A DNA stretch of 9,816 bases from Rhodocyclaceae bacterium (GCA_030689585.1 JAUYFZ010000087.1:1-9816), one strand, 5' to 3'; shown: positions 1-6,450, counted from the stretch's first letter. Translations and numbers: made by a program. Notes: generated by a model not told the origin, from the letters alone.

Positions 1-145
1 ACGGGTGTTGGCGGCGAAATTTGCAGTCGACCAATTGCCGCCCGCGCAACCGCTGCCACAACTGAATTTCGGCATCAGTCATGTTATTTCGCAGCTTCTG
101 CTGGATATGCCGCCCGATAATTACGAGACTTGTTTGTCCCTTCAT
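1..145 (-). CDS. DUF559 (VSR-like endonuclease fold) protein, N-terminal part, cut by window edge
   Basis: Reading the minus strand from the ATG at 145-143 gives 48 codons with no stop before the edge. After about 20 leader residues comes LRNNMTDAEIQLWQRLRGRQ, and then KFRRQHP. These are hallmarks of DUF559, a small family related to the Vsr mismatch endonuclease and other PD-(D/E)xK nucleases: a helix with TDAE, LW and LRGRQL, then the FRRQHP strand. The part normally following, with IVDF and the catalytic region, lies outside the window, so integrity cannot be judged. The cellular role of the family is unknown. The start is chosen because it gives the usual N-terminus. The only ribosome-site candidate is the G-rich end of the REP-like repeat immediately upstream (GGATGGGG at about 151-158 on the opposite strand), which is weak. 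The opposite-strand reading frame through this region looks like a shadow. Confidence 0.72.
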   Translation of the reverse strand, partial: MKGQTSLVIIGRHIQQKLRNNMTDAEIQLWQRLRGRQLVDCKFRRQHP

Positions 146-148
146 GTT

Positions 149-257
149 TACCCCATCCCCTCCCCAGCCCTCCCCTTGAAGGGGAGGGAGATTGGTACTG
201 CCCTCCACTTGAAGGGGAGGGAGATTGGTACTGCCCTCCACTTGAAGGGGAGGGAGG
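149..257. repeat. Tandem array of REP-like C/G-rich palindromes, about 33-bp period
   Basis: The array begins with the head TACCCCATCCCC at 149. Two full 33-bp units follow (168-200 and 201-233), then a partial third (234-257). Each unit is a hairpin-forming palindrome plus the spacer ATTGGTACTG. The first palindrome (168-188) has perfect 10-base arms, CCCTCCCCTT and AAGGGGAGGG, around one G. In units 2 and 3 one arm base is changed (CCCTCCACTT). The array lies between the anmK stop and the DUF559 start. Related copies lie at 6292-6487 and 9779-9816, so this is a dispersed family. Possible effects are transcript termination or stabilisation, but no U-tract follows, so termination is inference. 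Confidence 0.9.
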
Positions 258-310
258 CCGCAACAACCGCTTCGATTACCCACTACAAACCGTATAGAGC
301 CGAAATTAGT

Positions 311-330
311 GACAGGCCTTCAGGCCTGTC
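311..330 (-). terminator. Hairpin spanning the anmK stop codon (weak terminator candidate)
   Basis: A 20-base inverted repeat has 9-base arms, GACAGGCCT and AGGCCTGTC, around two bases. The anmK stop codon (322-320) lies inside it. On the anmK strand the hairpin is followed by ACTAATTTCGG, not by a run of T, so it is not a canonical intrinsic terminator. It may protect the 3' end or help termination. Confidence 0.4.
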
Positions 331-1447
331 GATGAATTCCAGAATTTGCAAGGGAAATCGTCCCCAACACCCGGGGTCCTCGTGCACCGGTGACGGCGGG
401 CAGGTTGCCAGATTGACCCCGTAGAGTCTGACGGGCCAGCCAGGCGAAGGCGACGGCTTCTACCCAATCTGCGGGGAGTCCGAGGGTATCCGTGGTGGTG
501 ACGTGGGTGGTGGGTAAGCGATGGGCCAAGGCTTCCATCAGGGTGTGGTTGTGGACACCGCCTCCGCAAACGAATAGTTCATCGGGAGGGCGGCTGTTGC
601 ATTCTTGGTCAATGGCATGACCGATACCGAATACGGTCAGGGCCAGCAGGGTGGCCTGAACATCTTCCGGGGCTTCTGATCCGCAGAGCAGGGATTGGAG
701 CCACGCCAGATTGAATTGTTCTCGACCGCAGCTTTTGGGCGGAGGCGTGTTGAAAAAAATATGACGGGAAAGCCGTGTCAGCAGATCGGGGAGTACCTGG
801 CCGGTGGCTCCCCATTGACCTGCTTCGTCATAGCCACGTCCGAGGCAGTGGGTAATCCAAGCATCCAGCAGCATATTGCCGGGGCCGCAGTCGAAACCAC
901 CGGTGGGGTGTCCGGGGGAAAGATTCGTAAGGTTGGCGATACCCCCGATGTTCAAAATGATCCGGTGACGATCGGGAGTACGGAAAATGGCCTCGTGAAA
1001 AGCAGGAACGAGGGGGGCCCCTTGGCCTCCGGCGGCGAGGTCGCGGCTGCGAAAATCCGCAATCACGGTGAGTCCGGTGAGTTCGGCTAAGAGGCTGGGG
1101 TGATTAGCTTGCAGGGTATAACCTTGGGCGGGTTCGTGGCGTAGGGTCTGTCCGTGGCAACCAATGGCACGGACGCGCTGGGCCGGACAGCCTGATCCGG
1201 ACAGGACGGTGCGCACCGTCTGCGCGTATTCCCGTGCAAGACGCTGGGACAGATGGGCTAATCTTGCGATTTCATTGTCGCCGGGCACGGAGAGGGCCAA
1301 GATGTCTGCTTTGAGGTCGTCCGGGTAAGGCAGGTAAGCCGTGGCAATACATTGGGGAAGGCCAGATGAAAAGTCGACCAACGCGGCATCGACACCATCT
1401 AAACTGGTGCCGGACATAAGACCGATGAAAATATCGTTAGAATCCAT
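320..1447 (-). CDS. anmK: Anhydro-N-acetylmuramic acid kinase
   Basis: This cytoplasmic enzyme opens the 1,6-anhydro ring of anhMurNAc and phosphorylates it to MurNAc-6-phosphate with ATP, so peptidoglycan turnover products can be reused. The 375-residue length matches the family (E. coli about 369). Visible motifs are the ATP-binding [12 protein letters not shown] (9-20), the substrate segment CHGQT (97-101), the [20 protein letters not shown] block (131-150), the catalytic Asp186 in GGFDCGPGN (the known Asp182 of the Pseudomonas enzyme), DVQATL (262-267) and CGGGVHN (294-300). Start ATG 1447-1445 gives the usual N-terminus; only AGGG directly touching the ATG resembles a ribosome site. It is divergent from tyrS with 23 bp between start codons. 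In E. coli the MurNAc-6-P etherase MurQ acts next; no murQ is visible here. Confidence 0.97.
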   Translation of the reverse strand: MDSNDIFIGLMSGTSLDGVDAALVDFSSGLPQCIATAYLPYPDDLKADILALSVPGDNEIARLAHLSQRLAREYAQTVRTVLSGSGCPAQRVRAIGCHGQTLRHEPAQGYTLQANHPSLLAELTGLTVIADFRSRDLAAGGQGAPLVPAFHEAIFRTPDRHRIILNIGGIANLTNLSPGHPTGGFDCGPGNMLLDAWITHCLGRGYDEAGQWGATGQVLPDLLTRLSRHIFFNTPPPKSCGREQFNLAWLQSLLCGSEAPEDVQATLLALTVFGIGHAIDQECNSRPPDELFVCGGGVHNHTLMEALAHRLPTTHVTTTDTLGLPADWVEAVAFAWLARQTLRGQSGNLPAVTGARGPRVLGTISLANSGIHRQA

Positions 1448-1449
1448 CC

Positions 1450-1460
1450 CTAGAGTCTAG
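1450..1460. promoter_or_regulatory. Short palindrome in the anmK/tyrS divergent gap
   Basis: CTAGA-G-TCTAG is a perfect 5+1+5 palindrome placed almost centrally in the 23-bp gap between the two start codons. It could be an operator affecting both genes or a chance sequence. No regulator is known to me for this site, and both promoters must lie inside the opposite gene. Confidence 0.25.
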
Positions 1461-1470
1461 CCTACAAAAC

Positions 1471-2661
1471 ATGATTGATATTCCATCCCAACTGACCCTC
1501 ATGATGCGAGGAGCCGCCGAGCTTCTGGTTGAAGCGGAGCTGGTCGAAAAATTAAAACGCGGTGCGCCATTGCGGATCAAGGCGGGGTTTGATCCCACTG
1601 CGCCTGATTTGCACTTGGGGCATACGGTGCTGATCAACAAGTTGCGTCATTTTCAGGAACTGGGGCATCACGTTCTGTTTTTGATCGGCGATTTCACCGG
1701 CATGATCGGTGATCCGACGGGCAAGAATTCGACCCGACCTCCGTTGTCGCGAGAACAGGTGCTTGAAAATGCACAGAGTTATCGGGAACAGGTGTTCAAG
1801 ATTCTCGATCCGGATAAAACGGAAATTTGTTTTAATTCAACATGGTTCGATTCGATGGGCGCGGCGGGCATGATCCGTTTGACTTCCCATTCCACCGTCG
1901 CACGTATGTTGGAGCGTGATGATTTTGCGAAACGTCATGCCACCGACGAGCAATCGGTAGCCATTCATGAATTCTTGTATCCGTTATGCCAAGGTTATGA
2001 TTCTGTGGCATTGCGTTCCGATGTCGAACTGGGCGGTACCGATCAGAAGTTCAATCTTTTGATGGGCCGTCAATTGCAGAAACGTTATGGACAATCGCCC
2101 CAATGCGTCTTGATGATGCCCTTGCTCGAAGGACTGGATGGCGTGAACAAGATGTCCAAGTCGTTGGGTAACTATGTGGGTATTTCGGAACCTCCGAAGG
2201 AAATTTTCGGGAAACTGATGTCTGTTTCCGATACTCTGATGTGGCGATATTTTGATCTGTTGTCATTTCGCAGCAGTGAAGAAATCGCCCGCTTCAGGCA
2301 GGAGGTGACAGAGGGTCGCAATCCACGGGACGTGAAGGTGTTATTGGCGCAGGAAATGGTGGAACGGTTCTATGATCGTCGGAATGCCGAAGAAGCATTG
2401 ATGGATTTTGAGACTCGATCCAGGCAGGGGGTGATTCCTGATGACATTCCGCAAATGTCGATCCCCGCAGGAGGTATTGCCCAGATACTCAAACAAGCCG
2501 GCTTGGCGCCTAGTACGTCGGAAGCCATGCGATTGATTGAGGGTGGGGGAGTTCGCTTGAATGGTGAAAAGATCAGCAACAAATCGCTGGTTCTCCCCTC
2601 GGGGGAGACGGTGATTCTTCAGGTAGGTAAAAGGAAGTTTGCCCGCATCCTCATCACTTAA
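1471..2661 (+). CDS. tyrS: Tyrosyl-tRNA synthetase, KMSKS (TyrZ-like) type
   Basis: This enzyme charges tRNA-Tyr with tyrosine in a two-step ATP-dependent reaction. The 396-residue class I synthetase shows the signature [14 protein letters not shown], with HLGH (48-51) as the HIGH motif, [13 protein letters not shown] (73-85), the tyrosine-site segment [11 protein letters not shown] (185-195) and KMSKS (227-231). The KMSKS and HLGH forms place it in the TyrZ-like branch rather than the KFGKT branch of the main E. coli enzyme. The C-terminus carries an S4-like RNA-binding domain (about 340-396: [16 protein letters not shown] and following). The ATG at 1471 gives the usual N-terminal extension; no good ribosome site precedes it. 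Near the end, 2592-2608 can form a 7-bp hairpin (TCTCCCC/GGGGAGA). The EF-G paralogue starts 16 bp after the stop, suggesting cotranscription. Confidence 0.97.
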   Translation: MIDIPSQLTLMMRGAAELLVEAELVEKLKRGAPLRIKAGFDPTAPDLHLGHTVLINKLRHFQELGHHVLFLIGDFTGMIGDPTGKNSTRPPLSREQVLENAQSYREQVFKILDPDKTEICFNSTWFDSMGAAGMIRLTSHSTVARMLERDDFAKRHATDEQSVAIHEFLYPLCQGYDSVALRSDVELGGTDQKFNLLMGRQLQKRYGQSPQCVLMMPLLEGLDGVNKMSKSLGNYVGISEPPKEIFGKLMSVSDTLMWRYFDLLSFRSSEEIARFRQEVTEGRNPRDVKVLLAQEMVERFYDRRNAEEALMDFETRSRQGVIPDDIPQMSIPAGGIAQILKQAGLAPSTSEAMRLIEGGGVRLNGEKISNKSLVLPSGETVILQVGKRKFARILIT

Positions 2662-2662
2662 T

Positions 2663-2669
2663 AAAGGAG
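2663..2669 (+). promoter_or_regulatory. Ribosome binding site deciding the EF-G paralogue start
   Basis: AAAGGAG lies 8 bases before the ATG at 2678. Another ATG at 2673 is out of frame and stops after one further codon. An in-frame upstream ATG at 2639 lies inside tyrS and has no such site. The start is therefore 2678. Confidence 0.85.
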
Positions 2670-2677
2670 TTTATGTC

Positions 2678-4729
2678 ATGACGACCTATGCCACGACGGC
2701 CATTCGATCTGTTGCCCTGGTGGGGCACGGCGATGCAGGTAAAACCACGTTGGCGGAAGCCTTGCTGTTTCGTGCCGGGGCCATTCCCGCGAAGGGCAGT
2801 GTTGAACGCGGGACCACGGTGTGCGATTTCGATCCACAGGAAAAGGCCGCCGGGCATTCATTGAATTCGGCCTTGATCAATTTTGCCTGGGAAGATGTGC
2901 ATATCCACTTGATTGATACGCCCGGCTATCCCGATTTTGCCGGACAGTCCATTGCGGCTTTGGCGGGGGTGGATACTGCGGTGGTGGTGATCAACGCGCA
3001 GACGGGCATTGAATTATCTACAGAGCGCATGATGAGAGCGGCCGCCGCACGCGGTCTGGCTCGCATGATCGTCATTAACAAGATTGACGCAGACAACCTG
3101 AATCTTCCTGGTCTGATCGACGATATTCGTGAGCGTTTCGGCAAGGAATGCAGGTTGCTCGATTTACCCTCGCACGGCGGCCATGAGGTGGTGGAGGTGC
3201 TCGACCATGACAGCGGGGAGACGGATTTTGAGTCGGCCTCCCATGCCCATCGTGAGTTGATCGACCAGTTGGTGGAGGAAGATGAAACGCTCATGGCCCG
3301 TTATCTGGAGGATGGATGTGACCCCAGCACAAATGAGCTTCACGCCCCTTTTGAAAAGGCATTACGGACAGGCCATTTGATTCCGATCCTGTTTGTTTCC
3401 GCCCGCACGGGGGCGGGCATTGACGCGCTGTTGCATACGCTGGCGAGTCTGGCCCCTAATCCCTTCGAGGGGAATCCTCCTCCCTTTTTGAGAGGTGAAC
3501 GTGGGGGCGATTGTGAAGAATTTCATGCTGAACCAGCTCCGGATCAGCATGTGTTAGCCCATGTTTTCAAGGTGGTGATGGACCCTTACATGGGAAAAGT
3601 CGGGATTTTTCGTGTGCATCAGGGCACGATACGCCGCGATTCGCAACTTTTTATCGGGGATGGTAGAAAGTCCTTCAAGGTTGGGCATCTTTATCAGATT
3701 CAGGGCAAGGAATCCGTGGAAGTGGATGAGCTTCGCCCGGGCGATCTGGGCGCGGTGGCTAAGGTGGACGACATTGAGTTTGATGGCGTGCTGCACGATT
3801 CTCACGATGAGGATCGTATCTTCTTGAAACCGCTGGAATTTCCGCAGCCTATGCAGGGGTTGGCGGTCGAAACCAAAAAGAAGGGCGATGAACAACGCTT
3901 GTTTGAAATCCTGCATAAACTGGAAATGGAAGACCCCTGCTTCAAGATGGAGCGTCATCCGACGACCCATGAGACGGTGATTCGCGGGTTAGGAGAGATG
4001 CATCTGCGGGCCAAGCTGGAAAAAATGGCCAGTTTCTACAAGATGGAACTGGACACGAAGCCGCCTCGCGTGCCCTACCGCGAAGCGGTGACGGCGAATG
4101 CCGAGGGGCATTGCCGCCACAAGAAACAAAGCGGCGGAGCCGGACAGTTTGGCGAGGTCTACTTGAAGGTGGAACCGCTGGAACGGGGGGCCGGGTTCGA
4201 ATTTGTGGATCACATCAAAGGCGGGGTCATTCCGGGGGTCTTCATGTCCGCCGTAGAAAAGGGCGTGCGGCAAGCCTTGGCGGAGGGCGTGGTCGCGGGG
4301 CATCCGGTGGAAGATATTCGTGTGATCGTCTATGACGGGAAAACACATCCGGTGGATGGCAAGGAAGTGGCGTTTGTGACGGCGGGTCGCAAGGCGACGA
4401 TTGCGGCGATTCAGGCCGCGCGTCCGATCATTCTGGAGCCGATTGTCAGTATTGACATCACCGTCGATGAATCTTCCGTGGGAGACATTGCGGGTGATCT
4501 GTCGGGTCGCAGGGGTCATGTGACGGGCACAACCCCAAGCAGGCACGGCACGGCGGTGGTCGCCGGTGAAGTGCCGTTGGCAGAAATTTCGGATTACGCT
4601 TCACGTCTGAAATCCATGACGGGAGGGCAGGGGATTTATACCCTCGCCTTCGCCCGTTACGCTCAAGTACCGCAGCAGGTTCAGCAAAAGCTGGCGGAGG
4701 GGCATTCGTTGCGTGAAGATGAAGAGTAG
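2678..4729 (+). CDS. Elongation factor G paralogue (EF-G-like GTPase)
   Basis: The product has 683 residues and the five-domain EF-G layout. G1 is GHGDAGKTTL (16-25), G3 DTPGYPDF (80-87), G4 NKID (134-137) and G5 SAR (241-243). Domain II starts near 292, domain III near 395, domain IV has KPPRVPYREAV and the GGAGQFGEVYLKV block, and the tip loop DGKTHPVD keeps the translocation His. Domain V is complete. It differs from housekeeping EF-G: G1 is usually AHIDAGKTT, and the switch I segment normally RGITIT reads AGHSLN, so the magnesium-coordinating Thr position is a Ser (61). It is also outside the usual str operon (rpsL-rpsG-fusA-tuf), so it is probably a second EF-G of uncertain task, such as translocation under stress or ribosome recycling. 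The linker at 262-278 (NPPPFLRGERGG) looks repeat-derived. The gene likely shares a transcript with tyrS, and its 3' end overlaps the opposite ATPase gene by 49 bp. Confidence 0.93.
   Translation: MTTYATTAIRSVALVGHGDAGKTTLAEALLFRAGAIPAKGSVERGTTVCDFDPQEKAAGHSLNSALINFAWEDVHIHLIDTPGYPDFAGQSIAALAGVDTAVVVINAQTGIELSTERMMRAAAARGLARMIVINKIDADNLNLPGLIDDIRERFGKECRLLDLPSHGGHEVVEVLDHDSGETDFESASHAHRELIDQLVEEDETLMARYLEDGCDPSTNELHAPFEKALRTGHLIPILFVSARTGAGIDALLHTLASLAPNPFEGNPPPFLRGERGGDCEEFHAEPAPDQHVLAHVFKVVMDPYMGKVGIFRVHQGTIRRDSQLFIGDGRKSFKVGHLYQIQGKESVEVDELRPGDLGAVAKVDDIEFDGVLHDSHDEDRIFLKPLEFPQPMQGLAVETKKKGDEQRLFEILHKLEMEDPCFKMERHPTTHETVIRGLGEMHLRAKLEKMASFYKMELDTKPPRVPYREAVTANAEGHCRHKKQSGGAGQFGEVYLKVEPLERGAGFEFVDHIKGGVIPGVFMSAVEKGVRQALAEGVVAGHPVEDIRVIVYDGKTHPVDGKEVAFVTAGRKATIAAIQAARPIILEPIVSIDITVDESSVGDIAGDLSGRRGHVTGTTPSRHGTAVVAGEVPLAEISDYASRLKSMTGGQGIYTLAFARYAQVPQQVQQKLAEGHSLREDEE
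3471..3513 (+). repeat. Possible REP-like sequence translated within the EF-G paralogue
   Basis: The DNA around 3475-3508 has the C-run, T-run, then G-run pattern of REP-like repeats (CCTCCTCCCTTTTTGAGAGG at 3476-3495, then GTGGGGG at 3502-3508). It encodes NPPPFLRGERGG between the G and second domains. The core differs from the TTGAAGG core of the other repeats here, and the palindrome is imperfect, so this may be a native linker. Confidence 0.4.
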
Positions 4730-5352
4730 GACGGGGCTTGAACAGTAATGGGAATGTGCAGGAGATCAAAGGCCTGACGGGCCGCGTTTCGACAGGCATC
4801 GGCTAGGGGATGCGGGATGGGCAGCGGAAGTTGGTGTTGAAGCAGACGTTTGGTGACGGGAAGTGCTGAAATGGGCATCAGGATACGATCCTGATAAGCA
4901 CTCAACTGATCGCGCACGGCGGTTTCGGCGACTTCCCGTTGCCAGGGGGTGATGGGCCATTGCGTGGGCACGGCGTAGGCCCGTGGGAACATCTCCAAGT
5001 CGCGGATGACGGTACGGATATCTTCTGGGGAATCACGGAAAGGAAGTAACACCAGATCGGCCATGCCATAGAGCTGGCGATCCATCTCCGTGCGGTTGCC
5101 GCCGCCATCGATAATCCCCATCCATCCACTGAGCGAGCGAATCTTGTTGATCACTTTGGTCAGCGCGTCACGATTTCTCGCATCGGCGATTAAATAATGC
5201 CGCCCGGAGGGTTCGAGGGGAGTGCGGCAGGTGTCGGTCAGTACGCAAACGGAGCGATGCCCTAGCAATCCCGCTCCCTGACAGATCATGTGAGAAAGCG
5301 TGGTTTTGCCGGTTCCGCCCTTGTTTCCGATAACGCAAATAATGTCGGCCAT
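4681..5352 (-). CDS. ParA/MinD-family ATPase, orphan
   Basis: The 223-residue protein opens with GNKGGTGKTT (9-18), the deviant Walker A motif of ParA/MinD/Soj ATPases with signature Lys11 and Lys16. A Walker A' equivalent is VCVLTDT (35-41), and the Walker B/switch II region is GIIDGGG (79-85), with GG after the Asp where DxP or DTP is common. LVLLPFRDSPEDI (100-112) is typical of the family. There is no N-terminal helix-turn-helix, so it resembles the small ParA, MinD or VirC1-like type. Such proteins place DNA, chemoreceptors or other cargo by ATP-dependent dimerisation. No parB, minE or cargo gene is visible, so the target is unknown. ATG 5352-5350 is the only start that keeps Walker A, and an in-frame stop lies a few codons upstream. 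No ribosome site is visible. CATAAT at 5387-5382 could be a -10 box but lacks a clear -35. Its 3' end overlaps the EF-G gene antisense (4681-4729). Confidence 0.85.
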   Translation of the reverse strand: MADIICVIGNKGGTGKTTLSHMICQGAGLLGHRSVCVLTDTCRTPLEPSGRHYLIADARNRDALTKVINKIRSLSGWMGIIDGGGNRTEMDRQLYGMADLVLLPFRDSPEDIRTVIRDLEMFPRAYAVPTQWPITPWQREVAETAVRDQLSAYQDRILMPISALPVTKRLLQHQLPLPIPHPLADACRNAARQAFDLLHIPITVQAPSYSSSSRNECPSASFC

Positions 5353-5615
5353 GACAGGAAGGTAACAAAAGAAGTGGGCAGATTATGGCGATAACTCTTG
5401 ATGACGAACCGCAGAAACATCCGCGCAATCGCGCCTCTATTCCTTGTTTGATCAACTGGCGGGTGTCATTGGCACAAAACGCGCCGGTGCAATTTGTTCT
5501 GGAGAATGCGTGATGGCGGCAACCTTGGTCGTTCAGTTTGGTGCAACCCTCCGTCACTTCTGCAATCTCAACGGGACATTTCTCTGCCGAGATCGATGTA
5601 GGTCCTACGGAGCAG

Positions 5616-5726
5616 GGGGGATGTTGGACGATTGGTGATGGGCATCTTTGCGATTCGGGGCATCCGGGGCATCCGGGGATTACGGAGGATGAGGCCGATA
5701 TTTATCTGGCACGACCGTCAAAATAA
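5616..5726 (+). pseudogene. Possible remnant of a GH24 (phage-type) lysozyme
   Basis: The frame ending at the TAA 5724-5726 reads GGCWTIGDGHLCDSGHPG and then ITEDEADIYLAR. This recalls the core of GH24 lysozymes, where TIGYGHL follows the catalytic site and a short loop is followed by ITEAQADALL. The match is by eye only. The active site is not intact: counting back from the TIG threonine (T26 in T4 lysozyme), the positions of Glu11 and Asp20 hold Ser and Glu, and the aromatic residue after TIG is Asp. The frame opens upstream only from a TTG near 5538 and ends about 12 residues after ITEDE, where a real enzyme continues for around 90 more. The 9-bp duplication repeats Gly-His-Pro. If the reading is right, this is a decayed phage or accessory gene; otherwise a chance frame. 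Confidence 0.4.
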
Positions 5727-5727
5727 C

Positions 5728-5756
5728 TTGCGAGTCCGTGTAGATTCGTTTATAAA
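5728..5756 (+). promoter_or_regulatory. Sigma70-type promoter for dksA
   Basis: TTGCGA (5728-5733), a 17-bp spacer and TATAAA (5751-5756) match the sigma70 consensus in 4 of 6 and 5 of 6 positions. Transcription would start near 5763, giving a leader of about 23 bases. GTCACCCC follows the -10 box; a C-rich discriminator like this is often seen at promoters sensitive to ppGpp and DksA, so autoregulation is possible but inferred. Confidence 0.65.
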
Positions 5757-5785
5757 GTCACCCCTTTCCTATCTCGTGACTGCCC

Positions 5786-6211
5786 ATGTCTGAAGATCTA
5801 TTGCACAAGCAATTCCCCCCTTATGTAGCCAAAAAGGGCGAGACGTACATGAACGCCAAGCAGGTGGCACACTTTCGCAAGAGACTGGAAACACTGCGAG
5901 ATGAGTTGCAAGGCGATATTGATCGTACTGTTCACACAATGCAAGATGAAGCCACCGTATTCGCCGACCCCAATGATCGGGCCAGTCAGGAATCCGATAT
6001 CGCCTTGGAACTGCGCAACCGGGATCGCGAACGCAAACTCATCAAGAAGATCGAAGAATCCATTGCTCGCATTGATGAAGAAGATTACGGTTATTGCAAT
6101 TCCTGCGGGATCGAGATCGGGTTAAAACGCCTAGAAGCCCGTCCCACGGCCACGCTTTGTATTGACTGCAAGACGCTGGAAGAACTAAGAGAAAAGCAGG
6201 TAGCGAAGTAA
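5786..6211 (+). CDS. dksA: RNA polymerase-binding transcription factor DksA
   Basis: DksA enters the secondary channel of RNA polymerase and, with ppGpp, lowers rRNA and raises amino-acid biosynthesis transcription. The 141-residue protein aligns by eye with E. coli DksA (151) from PYVAKKGETYMN onward. The coiled-coil tip keeps the two acidic residues Asp61 and Asp64 in FADPNDRA (E. coli Asp71 and Asp74). ELRNRDRERKLIKKIE follows, then a four-Cys zinc site at 104, 107, 125 and 128 (CNSC and CIDC). ATG 5786 is chosen over ATG 5849 because the residues between them are conserved in DksA. No Shine-Dalgarno sequence is evident before 5786. It has its own promoter and terminator, so it is monocistronic. 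In many proteobacteria it lies beside gluQ or other genes; here an accessory-looking region precedes it. Confidence 0.97.
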   Translation: MSEDLLHKQFPPYVAKKGETYMNAKQVAHFRKRLETLRDELQGDIDRTVHTMQDEATVFADPNDRASQESDIALELRNRDRERKLIKKIEESIARIDEEDYGYCNSCGIEIGLKRLEARPTATLCIDCKTLEELREKQVAK

Positions 6212-6223
6212 TACCGCCGTAAT

Positions 6224-6251
6224 AAAAAAGGACGCCGAAGCGTCCTTTTTT
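6224..6251 (+). terminator. Rho-independent terminator of dksA
   Basis: A perfect 12-bp stem, AAAAAAGGACGC with GCGTCCTTTTTT, closes a CGAA tetraloop and ends in six T, 12 bases after the dksA stop. The A-run on the other side would let it also stop transcripts arriving from pnp on the minus strand, so it is probably bidirectional. Confidence 0.95.
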
Positions 6252-6291
6252 ACAACTCATTGATCCAACGTAACTACTCAGGTCAGCATCA

Positions 6292-6399
6292 ATCTCCTCC
6301 CCATCAGGGGGAGGGTTGTACCAAGTCTCTCCCCTTCAAGGGGAGGGTTGTACCAAGTCCCCTCCCCTTCAAGGGGAGGGTTAGGGTGGGGATGGGGTA
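6292..6399. repeat. REP-like palindrome array, inverse orientation to the left-edge array
   Basis: Three hairpin-forming units are seen: CCTCCCC/AGGGGGAGG near 6297-6315, CTCCCCTT/AAGGGGAG near 6329-6345, and CCCTCCCCTT/AAGGGGAGGG near 6360-6380. The two spacers read TTGTACCAAGTC. Read on the minus strand the array matches the one at 149-257: same palindrome, similar spacer (TACCAA core) and the TACCCCATCCCC head at its outer end. Confidence 0.88.
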
Positions 6400-6450
6400 A
6401 AAGTTGCGCGATATTTGTAACTGATTGAATTTACTTGGATCACAATTTCC

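Larger units (their letters stand above)
5353..5785. other. 433-bp region without a confident gene before dksA
   Basis: Contents in order: the leader of the ParA-like gene; a 42-codon plus-strand frame (5385-5513, MAITLDDE start) that I do not recognise and which lacks a clear ribosome site; a lysozyme-like frame in another phase (5616-5726); a 9-bp tandem duplication within it (GGGGCATCC at 5657-5665 and 5666-5674); and the dksA promoter. The region looks like decayed accessory DNA. I see no tRNA or structured RNA. Confidence 0.5.

Noticed and set aside
149..257. CRISPR-like array
   Set aside because: Spacers between the palindromes are identical and only about 10 bases long, and no cas genes are present.
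84..266. Minus-strand frame rich in PSPSSGGQYQ
   Set aside because: Translation of the same repeat array; it conflicts with the recognisable DUF559 frame.
5..424. Plus-strand 139-codon frame with repeated LKGREIGTALH
   Set aside because: It is the translation of the palindromic array and of the strand opposite DUF559 and anmK; the repeated peptide comes only from the 33-bp repeat.
2592..2608. Hairpin near the end of tyrS as an intrinsic terminator
   Set aside because: It is inside the coding region, has no T-run, and the downstream gene has a strong ribosome site 16 bp after tyrS.
5385..5513. Plus-strand 42-codon frame starting MAITLDDE
   Set aside because: No clear ribosome site, no recognised motif, and too short to separate from chance; mentioned only as content of the gap.
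5168..5557. Minus-strand 129-codon frame overlapping the start of the ParA-like gene
   Set aside because: Its right half is the shifted frame of the ATPase Walker A region and its left part resembles nothing I know.
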